A stretch of DNA of 64,000 bases from JAIQFL01 sp035295745 (GCA_035295745.1 DATGIL010000071.1:1-64000), one strand, 5' to 3'; counted from the first letter of the stretch, positions 27,193 through 36,661 are shown. Numbers and translations: made by a program. Notes: generated by a model from the sequence alone, not told the origin.

Positions 27193-29805
27193 TCATTCGC
27201 AGCGGAGCGCGAGCATGGGATCGACCTTAGTCGCGCGGCGCGCCGGCAGGAAGCAGGCCACGACCGCGATCGCTGTGAGCACCAGCGCGACTCCCGTCAG
27301 AGTCCACGGGTCGCTCGCCGACACGCCAAACAGCAAGCTGCGGATCAGCCGCGTCAGGCCGAACGATGCCGCCAGTCCGCATCCCAGGCCGGCGGCCACC
27401 AGCATCATCGCCTCGCGCACGATCATCCCTACCACCGACAGGGAACGGGCGCCCATTGCCATCCGCACGCCGATCTCGCGGGTTCTCTGGATCACCGAAT
27501 AGTGCATCATCCCGAAGATCCCCACTCCCGCCAGCACCAGCGCCATGGCGGCGAAGAGGCTCAGCAATAAGGTTTGAAAACGCCGTGGAGCGCCTTGCTC
27601 CCGCAGTTTCTGGTCCAAGGTCGACACATCCGACCACACCGCAGTCTTGTCGAGATTGCGGATCACTTCGCGGATCGGCCCCACGCCCGTCTGCGAACGC
27701 ACCACGATGTTCTGCGTCTCGTCGAGCGACTGCGCCTGAGCTTCGTAGATCTGCGCCATGGGAGCGTATTCCAGACCGCGCGTGTGCATGTCCTTCACGA
27801 CCCCGATCACCCTCACCCACTCGTCGCTGCGTCCGCGCGGGTCGAAGCCCTTGATACCTTTGCCGATCGGATCTTCGCCCGGCCAGTATCGCTTCGCCAT
27901 GGTCTCGTTGATCACCACCACGGGCGAGACGTCCGCGGTATCGCGCTCGGTAAAGAGGCGACCTTGGAGCAGAGGGACGCCCATGGCCTCAAAATAACCG
28001 CCTGCGATCGTGTTCCAGGACATGGGAGCCCACTGATCGTGCGATTCCGCGGCGCGGCCCTCGACTGCGCGCAATCCAAAACTGCTCCGGTTGCCCACGT
28101 AGAAGATGGTGTTGATGGCTCCTGCGGCGCTCACTCCGGGCACCATGCCGATGCGGCGTATCGCTTCGCGGTACAGTGCCGCCCGCGTTTCCCGAGGGAT
28201 CGCACTGCGGAAGCGCAGGGTCGCGGCGACGACGTGTTGCCGGTCGAAGCCGGGGTCTACCGACTCGACTGCAGCGAAGCTACGCAGCAGTAATCCCGCT
28301 CCCGTGAGCAGCACCACGGCTAGCGCAAACTCCGCCACTACCAAAGCTCGCCGCAACGTCTGCGAATGGGGACCATGAGTTGCACCACGGCTGCCGGACG
28401 GCTTCGAAATGCGCAGAGCCGGCGCCAATCCGAATAGCGCACCGGTGAAGAGCGAGAGTCCCAGGCCGAACGCCAGGACCCGCGGGTCGAGTTGTGCCTC
28501 GTCCAGACGGGCGATACCCGCAGGTGCAATCGCAATCAACGAGCGGATCACCCATGCCGCCAGGGGCAAACTCAGCACTCCCGCGGCCAAGGAAAGAAAA
28601 ATGCTCTCCGTGAGCAATTGGCGGATGATCCGAAATCGGCCTGCGCCGAGCGCAGTGCGCAATGCGACTTCCGCACTTCGTACCGCGCCGCGCGCCAGCA
28701 ACAGATTCGCCACGTTGGTACACGCGATCAGCAGGACGAATCCGACCGCTCCGAACAGCAGGAGGAGCATATAAGGAACCGTCTTGCCGTGAACCTGCGC
28801 CGAAAGCGGAAGCAGATTCACGCCGCGCTCCCCGTCCTCTCTCGGAAACTGCTGCGAGAGCTGATGGGCGATCACCTCAAGCTCGGCACGGGCGGATTCG
28901 AACGACGCGTTCCTCTGCAAGCGGCCGATGACCGTGCCAAAGCCGCCATCCCGCTGCGATCGCCGTTGCGCGAAGTTCGGAAGCGAGGCGGCCGGCACCC
29001 AGAGTGCTGTCTCCTTCGCGGGGAAATTGAAGTCCTCGGGCATGACGCCGATGATTTCCAGATCGGTTCCGCCGACACGGAGCTTCTGCCCGATGGCAGC
29101 GGGGGAACCATCGAATCGGCGTTTCCACAGCGAGTGGCTGATGACGGCGACGCCTGTTTCTCCGGTGCCGGCGAAGACGCGGCCCACCGCCGCAGTCCTT
29201 CCAAGTACTCCGAAGAGATCGCCGTGAGTCCAGGTGTAGTCCACCCATTCAGGCTCGTCGATTTGGTCCTGCCCCAGATATAGCGGAGCGGCGTCCGGGC
29301 GGTATGCCGCCAAATCCGTGAAGGAGCGATTTCGCGACTTCCAGTCTGCGAAGTTGGGGAAGCTGGTGTTGATCTCCTGCGAGCCGTTCAAGGTGCTGGT
29401 TGACCAGATGATCGCGAGGCGACCCGCGTCCGGGTAAGGCAGCGCACGCAGCAGGACCGCATTGACGACGCTGAAGATCGCGGTGTTGGCGGCGATTGCC
29501 AGCACCAGCGAGCCCAGTGCGACGGCCGTCACGACGGGAGTCCTGCGCAGACTTCGCCACGCGTAGCGGAGATCCTGTGCGATGCTCTCGATCCAGAGGA
29601 CCACATCGGCGTCGCGTGACTGTTCCATCACGCGGGCTCGTCCGCCGAAGCGCAGGATCGCGTCACGCCGCGCGTCCTCAGGAGTCATTCCCGCGGCGAG
29701 GTTGTCCGCGACTCGCGCTTCCAGATGGAATTCCAGTTCCTGGTCGATTTCGCGGTACAGTTCATTCGGGCGAAACAGGTTGGCAAATCGGGTCAACCAG
29801 GGCAT
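27193..29805 (-). CDS. ADOP-type ABC permease (MacB_PCD/FtsX)
   Basis: An 870-residue permease of the acidobacterial duplicated orphan permease type. An N-terminal cytoplasmic ADOP segment (1-85, with REIDQELEFHLE and FGGRARV) precedes a first membrane unit with a large periplasmic domain and LIACTNVANLLLARG, then a second unit with MGARSLSVVGMI. No ATP-binding subunit is encoded nearby, as is usual for ADOPs. The substrate is unknown. The protein is intact, unlike its convergent neighbour. The start at 29805 follows GGAGAGAGG and an excellent promoter. Confidence 0.92.
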   Translation of the reverse strand: MPWLTRFANLFRPNELYREIDQELEFHLEARVADNLAAGMTPEDARRDAILRFGGRARVMEQSRDADVVLWIESIAQDLRYAWRSLRRTPVVTAVALGSLVLAIAANTAIFSVVNAVLLRALPYPDAGRLAIIWSTSTLNGSQEINTSFPNFADWKSRNRSFTDLAAYRPDAAPLYLGQDQIDEPEWVDYTWTHGDLFGVLGRTAAVGRVFAGTGETGVAVISHSLWKRRFDGSPAAIGQKLRVGGTDLEIIGVMPEDFNFPAKETALWVPAASLPNFAQRRSQRDGGFGTVIGRLQRNASFESARAELEVIAHQLSQQFPREDGERGVNLLPLSAQVHGKTVPYMLLLLFGAVGFVLLIACTNVANLLLARGAVRSAEVALRTALGAGRFRIIRQLLTESIFLSLAAGVLSLPLAAWVIRSLIAIAPAGIARLDEAQLDPRVLAFGLGLSLFTGALFGLAPALRISKPSGSRGATHGPHSQTLRRALVVAEFALAVVLLTGAGLLLRSFAAVESVDPGFDRQHVVAATLRFRSAIPRETRAALYREAIRRIGMVPGVSAAGAINTIFYVGNRSSFGLRAVEGRAAESHDQWAPMSWNTIAGGYFEAMGVPLLQGRLFTERDTADVSPVVVINETMAKRYWPGEDPIGKGIKGFDPRGRSDEWVRVIGVVKDMHTRGLEYAPMAQIYEAQAQSLDETQNIVVRSQTGVGPIREVIRNLDKTAVWSDVSTLDQKLREQGAPRRFQTLLLSLFAAMALVLAGVGIFGMMHYSVIQRTREIGVRMAMGARSLSVVGMIVREAMMLVAAGLGCGLAASFGLTRLIRSLLFGVSASDPWTLTGVALVLTAIAVVACFLPARRATKVDPMLALRCE

Positions 29806-29811
29806 GCGTGT

Positions 29812-29871
29812 CGCCGCCTCTCTCCTAGTTATCTATGGGAGATTATGAGGCGGCGGCAGCGCGCCTGTCAA
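29812..29871 (-). promoter_or_regulatory. Promoter and inverted repeats of the second ADOP gene
   Basis: On the minus strand, TTGACA (29871-29866) and CATAAT (29847-29842) have an 18-base spacer, the same spacing and -10 as the promoter of the neighbouring ADOP gene. Inverted arms CGCCGCCT (29812-29819) and AGGCGGCG (29848-29855) flank the -10, with nested TCTCC/GGAGA arms inside. The arrangement suggests an operator between promoter and start codon. Confidence 0.65.
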
Positions 29872-29883
29872 GTCGATTTTGAT

Positions 29884-32625
29884 TTAGAGCTTGAACTCGG
29901 CTTTCACTACGTCGTCGTCGAGCGAGTGCTTCAGGCTGAACCCGAGCTTCTCGAGAACCCGCATGACGTCACGATTGTCGGGGAGAATGTCGGCCACCAC
30001 TCGCGACATCTTCTCTCCGGCAGCCACCAGCAGCATGCGCGCCATCATCTCCGTGCCGAGGCCCTTGCCTTGCCACTTGTCGCTCACCAGGACCGCGACC
30101 TCTCCGTCCTTCGTGCCGTGGATCTTCATCAGGCGGGTGACCGCCAGGATCTCGCATTCGCCGGTTTCGGGGTTGCGCCGCTCGGCCACCAGCGCCATCT
30201 CGCGGTCGTAGTCGATAAAGCAGATGCGTGTCAGACGCTCGTGCGTCGTGCGCTGCTCCAGATTCATCAGGTGGAAGTAGCGCAGATACACCGTGCGCTC
30301 CGACAGCGTCTCGTGGAATTTTACAATGGCGGGCTCATCTTCCGCGCGGATGGGGCGGATGACGACCGAAGAGCCATCCTTCATCGTCCACGGAGCCATG
30401 TACCTGGTGGGGTAGGCGCGAATCGCGGTCTGCGGGATCTGGTCCTTCTGGACATCAGGCCCGTGCACCACCACCCGCGCATCGAGCGCGATCAAGCCGT
30501 CTGGGGATGCCAGCAGCGGGTTGATGTCGATTTCCTTGATCCAGCGCTGCTCCGCCACCAAGGCGCTGAACCGTACCATCAGCGTTTCGAGAGCCGCGAG
30601 ATCCACCGGACGCCGGCCGCGGACACCCTTGAGCGCTTTGTAGATCTTGGTCTGCTCCATCATGCGCCGCGCCAGCGTGCTGTTAAGAGGCGGAAGCGCG
30701 AGGGAACGATCTTTAAACACTTCCACCAATTGTCCGCCCGTTCCGAACAGCAGCACCGGCCCAAACTGCGGATCGAGGCTCGACCCGATGATCAGTTCGT
30801 ACGCGTCCTTGAGCTTGACCATGGGCTGCACGGTCACGCCCTGAAAGTGCTCGATTCCCACCTTTTCCGTCACAGAGCTTTCAATCGCGCGGAAGGCGCG
30901 TTCGACCGCTTCCGAGCTGCCCAGGTTCAGTTGGACGCCCCCGACATCGGTTTTGTGTGTGATCGTCTCCGAATAGAGCTTCAACACCACGGGATAGCCG
31001 ATCTCATCGGCGGCGCGAATCGCTTCGGTAGCGTTGGCGGCGATAATCGTCTTCGCGGTCGGGATTCCGTAAGCGCTGAGCACCTGTTTGGACTCGAATT
31101 CCGTCAGAATCGTGCGGTTTTCACCACGCGCTTTTTCGATGACGCGGTCCACCAGTTCGCGGTCCGGCGACCAGTCGGCGGAATTGCCGGTGATGGCGGG
31201 CGTTTCGTACAAGCTCTTGAGGTTGTAGCTATAGCGCCACATGTAATTGAAGGCGCGCGCGGCGGTGTCGGGATACGGGAATGTTGGAATGTTGGCGCGG
31301 TTGAGAACCTCTTCGCCTCCCGCCACGTCCAGACCGCCCATCCAGCTCGCCAGGACCGGCTTGCCTTCCTGCTTGGCGAGCGGCCGCAACTGCTCGGCAA
31401 TTCTGGTCGGATCGGTCATCGCCTGTGGGGTCAGAATCACCAGCATGCCATCGCTGTGCGGATCCTTCGCGGCGATCTCCAAGGCCTTGGCATATCGTTC
31501 TGGCGTTGCATCGCCGATGATGTCCACCGGATTGTTGTGGCTCCAGGTCGGAGGCAGCACGGCGTTATAAGCTTCCAGGGTTTCGGCGGACAGTTCGGCC
31601 AGCTCGCCTCCGCCCATGATCAGGGAATCGGTAGCCAGAACGCCTGGGCCGCCGGCATTGGTGACGATGGTGAGGCGCGGACCCTTCGGACTGGGCTGTT
31701 TGGCGAGCACTTCCGCCATGTAGAACAGGTCGGCAATGGTGTCGACGCGCAACACGCCGCTGCGGCGGAAGGCGGCTTCCAGAACTTCGTCGCTGCCCGT
31801 CAATGACCCTGTGTGCGATGCGGCAGCCTTGGCGGCCGCGGCGGATCGGCCCGGCTTGATCACGATGATCGGCTTGTTGAGCGCCACTTCACGCGCCGCC
31901 GAAAGGAATGAGCGCGCGTTGCCGATCGACTCCATGTAGATCACGATGGAACGCGTCTTGGGATCGTTCCCCAGATGATAAATCAGGTCGCCCCAGCCCA
32001 CGTCCACCATCGACCCGATCGAAACGAACGCGCTGAAGCCCACCATTTCCTTCAGGCTCCAGTCGAGAATCGCGGTGCACAACGCGCCGCTCTGGCTGAT
32101 AAAACCGACCGAACCTGGCCGTGCAATCGTGGTGGCGAAGGTGGCATTCATGCCGGTAAGAGGCGCCATCACTCCCAGACAGTTCGGCCCGATCACGCGG
32201 ATGTTGGCTGCCTGCGCCGCGGCCAGCAGTTGCTGTTCAAGCAGCGCGCCTTCGGGACCGATCTCCTTGAAGCCCGCCGAGATGACGATGGCGCCTTCTA
32301 CGCCGTGCTCGCCGCATTCCGTGATGATGCCGGGGATGGATGGCGGTGGCGTGACGACGACTGCCAGATCGACCGGTTCGGGTATGTCGCCAATACTCTT
32401 GTAAGCCTTGATTCCCAACACGCTCGGGCGCTTGGGATTGACCGGGTACACGGTGCCACCAAACGGATTGGTCACCAGGTTCCACAACACCGTACGTCCG
32501 ACGGTGCCGGGAGTCTCGGTCGCGCCGATCACGGCCACGGTCTTTGGGGAAAAGAAAGCGCTCAAGGGCTGAGTGCCCGAGCGGCTCAACTTCTTGCGGG
32601 CAGGTTTACTGACTTGCATGTTCAT
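29884..32625 (-). CDS. NDP-forming acyl-CoA ligase fused to a GNAT acetyltransferase
   Basis: A 913-residue protein of the Pat/AcdA group. The N-terminal part has the CoA-binding and succinyl-CoA-synthetase-like domains of ADP-forming acetate-CoA ligases, with AVIGATETPGTVG near the N terminus, IGPNCLGVM, and the phosphohistidine loop KAAASHTGSLTGSD. An ATP-grasp domain follows (about 500-740; YPVVLKLYSETITHKTDVGGV). The last 150 residues are a GNAT domain (DKWQGKGLGTEMMARML). The phosphohistidine is present, whereas protein acetyltransferase Pat homologues can lack it; both ligase and acetyltransferase activities are therefore plausible. The small DUF1858/ScdA_N-like gene lies just upstream and overlaps it by 20 bases. 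Confidence 0.9.
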   Translation of the reverse strand: MNMQVSKPARKKLSRSGTQPLSAFFSPKTVAVIGATETPGTVGRTVLWNLVTNPFGGTVYPVNPKRPSVLGIKAYKSIGDIPEPVDLAVVVTPPPSIPGIITECGEHGVEGAIVISAGFKEIGPEGALLEQQLLAAAQAANIRVIGPNCLGVMAPLTGMNATFATTIARPGSVGFISQSGALCTAILDWSLKEMVGFSAFVSIGSMVDVGWGDLIYHLGNDPKTRSIVIYMESIGNARSFLSAAREVALNKPIIVIKPGRSAAAAKAAASHTGSLTGSDEVLEAAFRRSGVLRVDTIADLFYMAEVLAKQPSPKGPRLTIVTNAGGPGVLATDSLIMGGGELAELSAETLEAYNAVLPPTWSHNNPVDIIGDATPERYAKALEIAAKDPHSDGMLVILTPQAMTDPTRIAEQLRPLAKQEGKPVLASWMGGLDVAGGEEVLNRANIPTFPYPDTAARAFNYMWRYSYNLKSLYETPAITGNSADWSPDRELVDRVIEKARGENRTILTEFESKQVLSAYGIPTAKTIIAANATEAIRAADEIGYPVVLKLYSETITHKTDVGGVQLNLGSSEAVERAFRAIESSVTEKVGIEHFQGVTVQPMVKLKDAYELIIGSSLDPQFGPVLLFGTGGQLVEVFKDRSLALPPLNSTLARRMMEQTKIYKALKGVRGRRPVDLAALETLMVRFSALVAEQRWIKEIDINPLLASPDGLIALDARVVVHGPDVQKDQIPQTAIRAYPTRYMAPWTMKDGSSVVIRPIRAEDEPAIVKFHETLSERTVYLRYFHLMNLEQRTTHERLTRICFIDYDREMALVAERRNPETGECEILAVTRLMKIHGTKDGEVAVLVSDKWQGKGLGTEMMARMLLVAAGEKMSRVVADILPDNRDVMRVLEKLGFSLKHSLDDDVVKAEFKL

Positions 32626-32839
32626 CTGTCTCTTTCATTGGCCCAAACGCCGCCTGATTCAGGGCATCCACTACATCCTGAACCTTCAGACCGTTTTTGC
32701 GCGCCACGGTCTCGATGTCGCAGTCGTCGCACACAGCGCGATAGTGCAACTGCTCAAAAACTTCGGCGGTCTCCGGGTGACGTTGCTTTACATCCCGGAC
32801 GATCATGTCGCGGCGGATCAGTTGATCGAATCGAAACAT
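32606..32839 (-). CDS. Small DUF1858/ScdA_N-like protein
   Basis: A 77-residue cytosolic protein. The core (IVRDVKQRHPETAEVFEQL, then VCDDCDIETVARKNGLKVQDVVDALNQA) follows the pattern of DUF1858 and ScdA_N (DUF542) domains, found in Fe-S repair and hybrid-cluster-associated proteins. Two Cys (CDDC) could bind a metal or form a disulfide. It ends 20 bases inside the CoA ligase gene, so the two form one operon; the functional link is unknown. Confidence 0.75.
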   Translation of the reverse strand: MFRFDQLIRRDMIVRDVKQRHPETAEVFEQLHYRAVCDDCDIETVARKNGLKVQDVVDALNQAAFGPMKETDEHASQ

Positions 32840-33073
32840 CGGTTTGTGCCTCGGAATGTCTCAGATGTGCACCCCGGCTTCCAAAAAGGAGGGCTCGCGT
32901 TATCAGCAGGTTGAGTGAGTCCAGACGCGGCAATTGGGTGAAATGCCCCAATCGCGGCCCTGGGTGGTCCAGATGGATTGAGGAACTGGGTGTTCGCGGC
33001 ATTTCCTATCCCCGCAAATGCGAGGACCCGCCACCTCCCCGCATAGTATCCTGGAACCAGGGAGATTCACTCA

Positions 33074-33412
33074 ATGGGATGTGGAAGCGGCGGCAGCAGC
33101 CTCAATCAGATTCAGAATGCCATTCGCCCAGGGGCGCGCAAGGTCTTCTGCGTGAAATTTCAGCGCGAGATGGAAGGCCTCGACGAGACACCCTTTGAGG
33201 GTCATCCCCTTGGGCAGAAGATTTACGATAGCGTCTCCAAGGAAGCCTGGAAGATGTGGGTGGAGCACATGAAGATGCTGATGAACGAGTATCGGCTCAA
33301 CCTAGGCACTAAAGAGGCGCAGGAGTTTCTGCTGCAACAGATGGACAACTACTTCTTCGGCGAAGGCGCAGCCTTGCCGCCGGACTTCGTGCCACCCAAA
33401 ACTAAGGCTTGA
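33074..33412 (+). CDS. yggX: YggX family Fe(2+)-trafficking protein
   Basis: A 112-residue protein of the YggX family, which protects Fe-S clusters from oxidative damage. The family core is nearly complete: RKVFCVKFQREMEGLDETPFEGHPLG, IYDSVSKEAWKMWVEHMKMLMNEYRLN and FLLQQMDNYFFGE, with the conserved early Cys. The protein begins about 22 residues earlier than usual (MGCGSGGSSLNQ), and no start codon lies nearer to the core, while AGGGAG sits 9 bases before ATG 33074. It overlaps the convergent ATP-grasp gene by 11 bases. Confidence 0.92.
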   Translation: MGCGSGGSSLNQIQNAIRPGARKVFCVKFQREMEGLDETPFEGHPLGQKIYDSVSKEAWKMWVEHMKMLMNEYRLNLGTKEAQEFLLQQMDNYFFGEGAALPPDFVPPKTKA

Positions 33413-34613
33413 AGGTCTCAAGCACGGTGGCGATCTGAAATCGCAGTCGCTGATGCGACTGCCGCAGCGATTCTTCCACCAAGCCAGCCGAGTCTCCGCG
33501 AGCAAAAATGAACCCCAGATAACTGGCGCCTTCGGGTAGCGGGATCAAACGCTGTCCCGCTTTCGCGGTGATGATCAAGTCTTCGATTCCCGCCACTGCG
33601 GACGCACGGTCCAAGCCATCCACCGACTCGTACATCCCGCCTTTGGGAATCGGAATCATCATGACCCCGGACGCGCCCCCCTCCAGGCGGGCGGTGGAAA
33701 CGTCTTCACCAATGGCGTGACGCAGAATCAACTCTTCGAGCGCCACGCCGCCTTCAAATCGCAGCGCCCTGGCGCAGAGGCCGCCGATAGGGCGGGCGTG
33801 GGTTTCCAGTACCCATGCACCCGCCGCATTGTAGCGCAACTCGGCATGCACGGGTCCGTGATACAGGCCCAAAGCGCGAACCGCGCAGGCAGTCGCGTCG
33901 ATCAACGCACGCTGAATTTCGAGTGGCTGTCGAGACGGCGTCACGTAGATCGTCTCCTCGAAATACGGGCCCTCCAACGGATCCGGCTTATCGAAGATGG
34001 CGAGCGGTTGGAAGTGCCCATGGGTGACCAGGCCCTCGACCGCGAATTCGTCTCCGGGAATGTAGCTCTCCACCTGCAGATGCTGCTCGCCCATGTGGCG
34101 AATCCGCGTAAATGACGAAACGAACTCCCCCTCCGTGTTGGCGCGGATCACCCCGCGACTCCCGGAAAGGCCGAGCGGCTTCAGCACGCACGGGTAAGGT
34201 GCGCGGCGTGCCAGCAACTGCGGATCGTCGCTCAAAGACGCGCGAAAGAATGCCGGGACCGGCAGTCCGGCAGCCTGATAGAGTTGGCGCGCCAGGTACT
34301 TGTCATGGCAGGCGTGGGCAGCCGCCGGAGGATGGAACGGAACTCCCAGCATACGGGCGGCTTCCGCGGCCAGAACGGCAGGACGATCCCCTACCGCCGC
34401 AACTCCGTCGCATCGTGCGTCGCGCAAGGCCTCGAGCGACTCCGGAACTCGGTCGAATTTCACGGCACGGGCCCGGTCGGCCCACGGATCTTCGAGGATG
34501 TGGCAACGGTCCGTGGCCAGTGTGAGATCGATTCCCAGACGCCGCGCCGCGTCGGCGAAGACACGAATCTGGTACCCGGTCGTGGCCGCAAAAAGAATGA
34601 GGTGCTTAGGCAA
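33402..34613 (-). CDS. ATP-grasp domain ligase
   Basis: A 403-residue ATP-grasp enzyme. The N-terminal Rossmann-like preATP-grasp domain (LILFAATTGYQIRVFADAARRLG) is followed by the ATP-binding core (YPCVLKPLGLSGSRGV, then VESYIPGDEFAVEG) and the Mg-binding part (HAELRYNAAGAWVLETHARPIGG). The C-terminal domain resembles that of L-amino-acid ligases (BacD/YwfE) and related carboxylate-amine ligases. It probably joins an amino acid to another amino or carboxylate compound; the substrates cannot be predicted. Its stop overlaps the yggX gene on the other strand. Confidence 0.85.
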   Translation of the reverse strand: MPKHLILFAATTGYQIRVFADAARRLGIDLTLATDRCHILEDPWADRARAVKFDRVPESLEALRDARCDGVAAVGDRPAVLAAEAARMLGVPFHPPAAAHACHDKYLARQLYQAAGLPVPAFFRASLSDDPQLLARRAPYPCVLKPLGLSGSRGVIRANTEGEFVSSFTRIRHMGEQHLQVESYIPGDEFAVEGLVTHGHFQPLAIFDKPDPLEGPYFEETIYVTPSRQPLEIQRALIDATACAVRALGLYHGPVHAELRYNAAGAWVLETHARPIGGLCARALRFEGGVALEELILRHAIGEDVSTARLEGGASGVMMIPIPKGGMYESVDGLDRASAVAGIEDLIITAKAGQRLIPLPEGASYLGFIFARGDSAGLVEESLRQSHQRLRFQIATVLETFKP

Positions 34614-34652
34614 TAGTCGAGTTTGGCCGGCTTGCTTACGCGCTGCCGCGGC

Positions 34653-35438
34653 CTACTGCTTCTTGGTCGCCGGAGGAGGAGTTTCCTTCTTGTCCTCCAC
34701 GACGTCGCCGTAACGGATGGTGCTCTTGCCTTCGTAATGCTTGTAGTCCTGGTAGCGCACTGTTTCGCGAATGCGCACCGACTGATTCTTGAAGTGCAGC
34801 GTGTCGTCGGCGTGGGTGTAGGTGGGGAACCAGTACTTGCCGTCGATCTGCTCCCGGTAGGTTTCGAAACGTGGATATTGATCGTCGCCCTGCTTGCGAC
34901 CCACGCCTTTGCCGTAAGTCTTCACGATCTGCAGGTCGCGGTCATCCACCCAGATCTGGCCTTCGAAATAACGCTTGCCGGCGTTCAGTTTCTTGGGCTT
35001 GACGGAGAAGGCGTAGCAGCCGATCTCGTCCACCTTCTCACGGCCCAGATACTCGATGTTGTAATCGCCAATCTCCGCAGTGGTGAGGACGAAGGGCTGA
35101 ACGTCGCGCAGGTCTTGCTCGTCCGACGGCGTCAGGATGATCTGGTGGAGGTTCTGCACGGGAGCGTAGACCACCTTCTCCATCCGCCTGCCCTCGGGCG
35201 TGAAGATGATGTCTTCAATCAGTTCCCACTTGCCACCGGTCGGGTTGCCGCCGGCATCGAGTTCCTCCAGTTTCACGGTTTGGCGGTAGGTGTAGTTGTT
35301 GCGGGCATCCCGGAATGCGGCTTCCTTAGCGGCAAACTTCTGAATGATTTCCTGAGGATTGACGTTGTCCTTGTTGTCCCCAGCCCAGAGCGGCAGACTC
35401 AGAGCCGCAATCGCGGCCGAAAAAACGATTCGACGCAT
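34653..35438 (-). CDS. Exported LolA-fold (outer-membrane lipoprotein-sorting-like) protein
   Basis: A 261-residue protein with a signal peptide (1-19, SLPLWAG). The mature part shows the strand pattern of LolA/LppX-fold proteins: YRQTVKLEELDAGG, YNIEYLGREKVDEIGCYAFSVKP, FEGQIWVDDRDLQIVKTYG and FPTYTHADDTLHF. This fold handles lipids or lipoproteins in the periplasm. RBS GAGGGAAC precedes ATG 35438. It is followed by the ATP-grasp gene on the same strand. Confidence 0.75.
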   Translation of the reverse strand: MRRIVFSAAIAALSLPLWAGDNKDNVNPQEIIQKFAAKEAAFRDARNNYTYRQTVKLEELDAGGNPTGGKWELIEDIIFTPEGRRMEKVVYAPVQNLHQIILTPSDEQDLRDVQPFVLTTAEIGDYNIEYLGREKVDEIGCYAFSVKPKKLNAGKRYFEGQIWVDDRDLQIVKTYGKGVGRKQGDDQYPRFETYREQIDGKYWFPTYTHADDTLHFKNQSVRIRETVRYQDYKHYEGKSTIRYGDVVEDKKETPPPATKKQ

Positions 35439-35461
35439 GTTCCCTCAATCGTGAGACGAGC

Positions 35462-36661
35462 TCACTTGCCTAACAGTTTCTTTGCGATGGTCACCAGCTG
35501 GATGTTGCTGGTGCCTTCGTAAATTCGCCCGATTTTGGCATCCCGATAGAGCTTTTCTACCGGATAGTCCTTGGTGATTCCCACGCCCCCATGGACTTCG
35601 ATCGCCTTAGAGGCAGTCTTTTCAGCGATTTCCGAGCTATAGTACTTGGCCATGGCGGCCTCGCTGAGGAACGGCATGCCGGCATCGCGCAACCGCGCCG
35701 CATTGTAGACCAGGAGTCGCGCCGCTTCCACTTCGGTGGCCATCTTGGCCAGTTCGAACTGTACGCCTTGGAACTCTCCGATGGTCTTGCCGAACTGCTT
35801 TCGCTCGCGGGCATAGGCCACGGCGTGATCGAGGGCGCCACGGGCCAAGCCGATCATCTGTGCGCCGATGGCGATGCGGCCCTCGTTGAGTGTCTCGATC
35901 GCGATCTTGTAGCCTTTACCAACCTCGCCCATCACGTTCTCGCGCGGAACCCGGCAATTGTCGAGAATCAGCTCGCAAGTGGACGAGGCCCGGAGCCCGA
36001 GCTTGTCCTCTTTCTTACCCACCTGAAAACCGGGAAACTCGCGCTCGATCAGGAACGCGGTCACACCCCGGTATCCGGCCGACGGATTGGCATTGGCGAA
36101 AAGCAGGTAGAATCCGGCCTCCGCCGCATTGGTGATCCAGAGCTTGCGGCCATTCAGCAGGAAGTGGTCGCCGTGCTCTTCCGCGCGGGTCGCCATGGCA
36201 AACGCGTCGGAGCCGGACCCCGCCTCCGAAAGGGCGTACGATGCCACGGTATTCTGGGCCAGCCTCGGCAGGTATTTGGCCTTCTGCTCCGCCGTGGCCC
36301 AACGCAGCAGCGCATTGTTGCAGATGGTGTTTTGGACGTCGACGATTACGCCGGCGGAAGGATCGACTGCCGAGAGTTCCTCAACGGCCAGAATCGACTG
36401 GAAAAAGCTGCCTCCCTGGCCGCCATACTCTTCGGGGATCTCGATTCCCATGAGGCCCATTTCGAAGAACTGCCGGATAATGTCTTTGCGAAAAACACAG
36501 GACTCGTCCATCTCGCGGACATACGGGCGAATCTGCTCGCGCGCGAACTTGCGCACGGTGGTCTGGAAGAATCGTTCTTCTTCGCTGAGGGCGGTCAGCG
36601 GCTGCAGCGGCGCTTCCGTCCGGTCGAGAGTCTCCTGCACGTCCACGGTTCGATGATACAA
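35462..36661 (-). CDS. Acyl-CoA dehydrogenase
   Basis: A 399-residue FAD-dependent acyl-CoA dehydrogenase of the short/branched-chain type. Signatures include YALSEAGSGSDAFAM (FAD contact), WITNAAEAGFYLLFA, and the C-terminal block RDAKIGRIYEGTSNIQL that carries the catalytic Glu. It oxidises an acyl-CoA ester to the trans-2-enoyl form in beta-oxidation or branched amino-acid breakdown and passes electrons to ETF. The first codon at 36661 is TTG; GTG codons at 36646 and 36640 are alternatives, because the first 15 residues are not conserved. Confidence 0.93.
   Translation of the reverse strand: MYHRTVDVQETLDRTEAPLQPLTALSEEERFFQTTVRKFAREQIRPYVREMDESCVFRKDIIRQFFEMGLMGIEIPEEYGGQGGSFFQSILAVEELSAVDPSAGVIVDVQNTICNNALLRWATAEQKAKYLPRLAQNTVASYALSEAGSGSDAFAMATRAEEHGDHFLLNGRKLWITNAAEAGFYLLFANANPSAGYRGVTAFLIEREFPGFQVGKKEDKLGLRASSTCELILDNCRVPRENVMGEVGKGYKIAIETLNEGRIAIGAQMIGLARGALDHAVAYARERKQFGKTIGEFQGVQFELAKMATEVEAARLLVYNAARLRDAGMPFLSEAAMAKYYSSEIAEKTASKAIEVHGGVGITKDYPVEKLYRDAKIGRIYEGTSNIQLVTIAKKLLGK

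Noticed and set aside
29725..31806. 693-codon open frame on the plus strand
   Set aside because: It is antisense to the CoA ligase-GNAT gene, whose domain sequence is certain; the frame is His/Gln/Arg-rich and has no family features.
32840..33073. Possible small gene between the DUF1858-like gene and yggX
   Set aside because: No frame with a start, ribosome binding site and protein-like composition was found.
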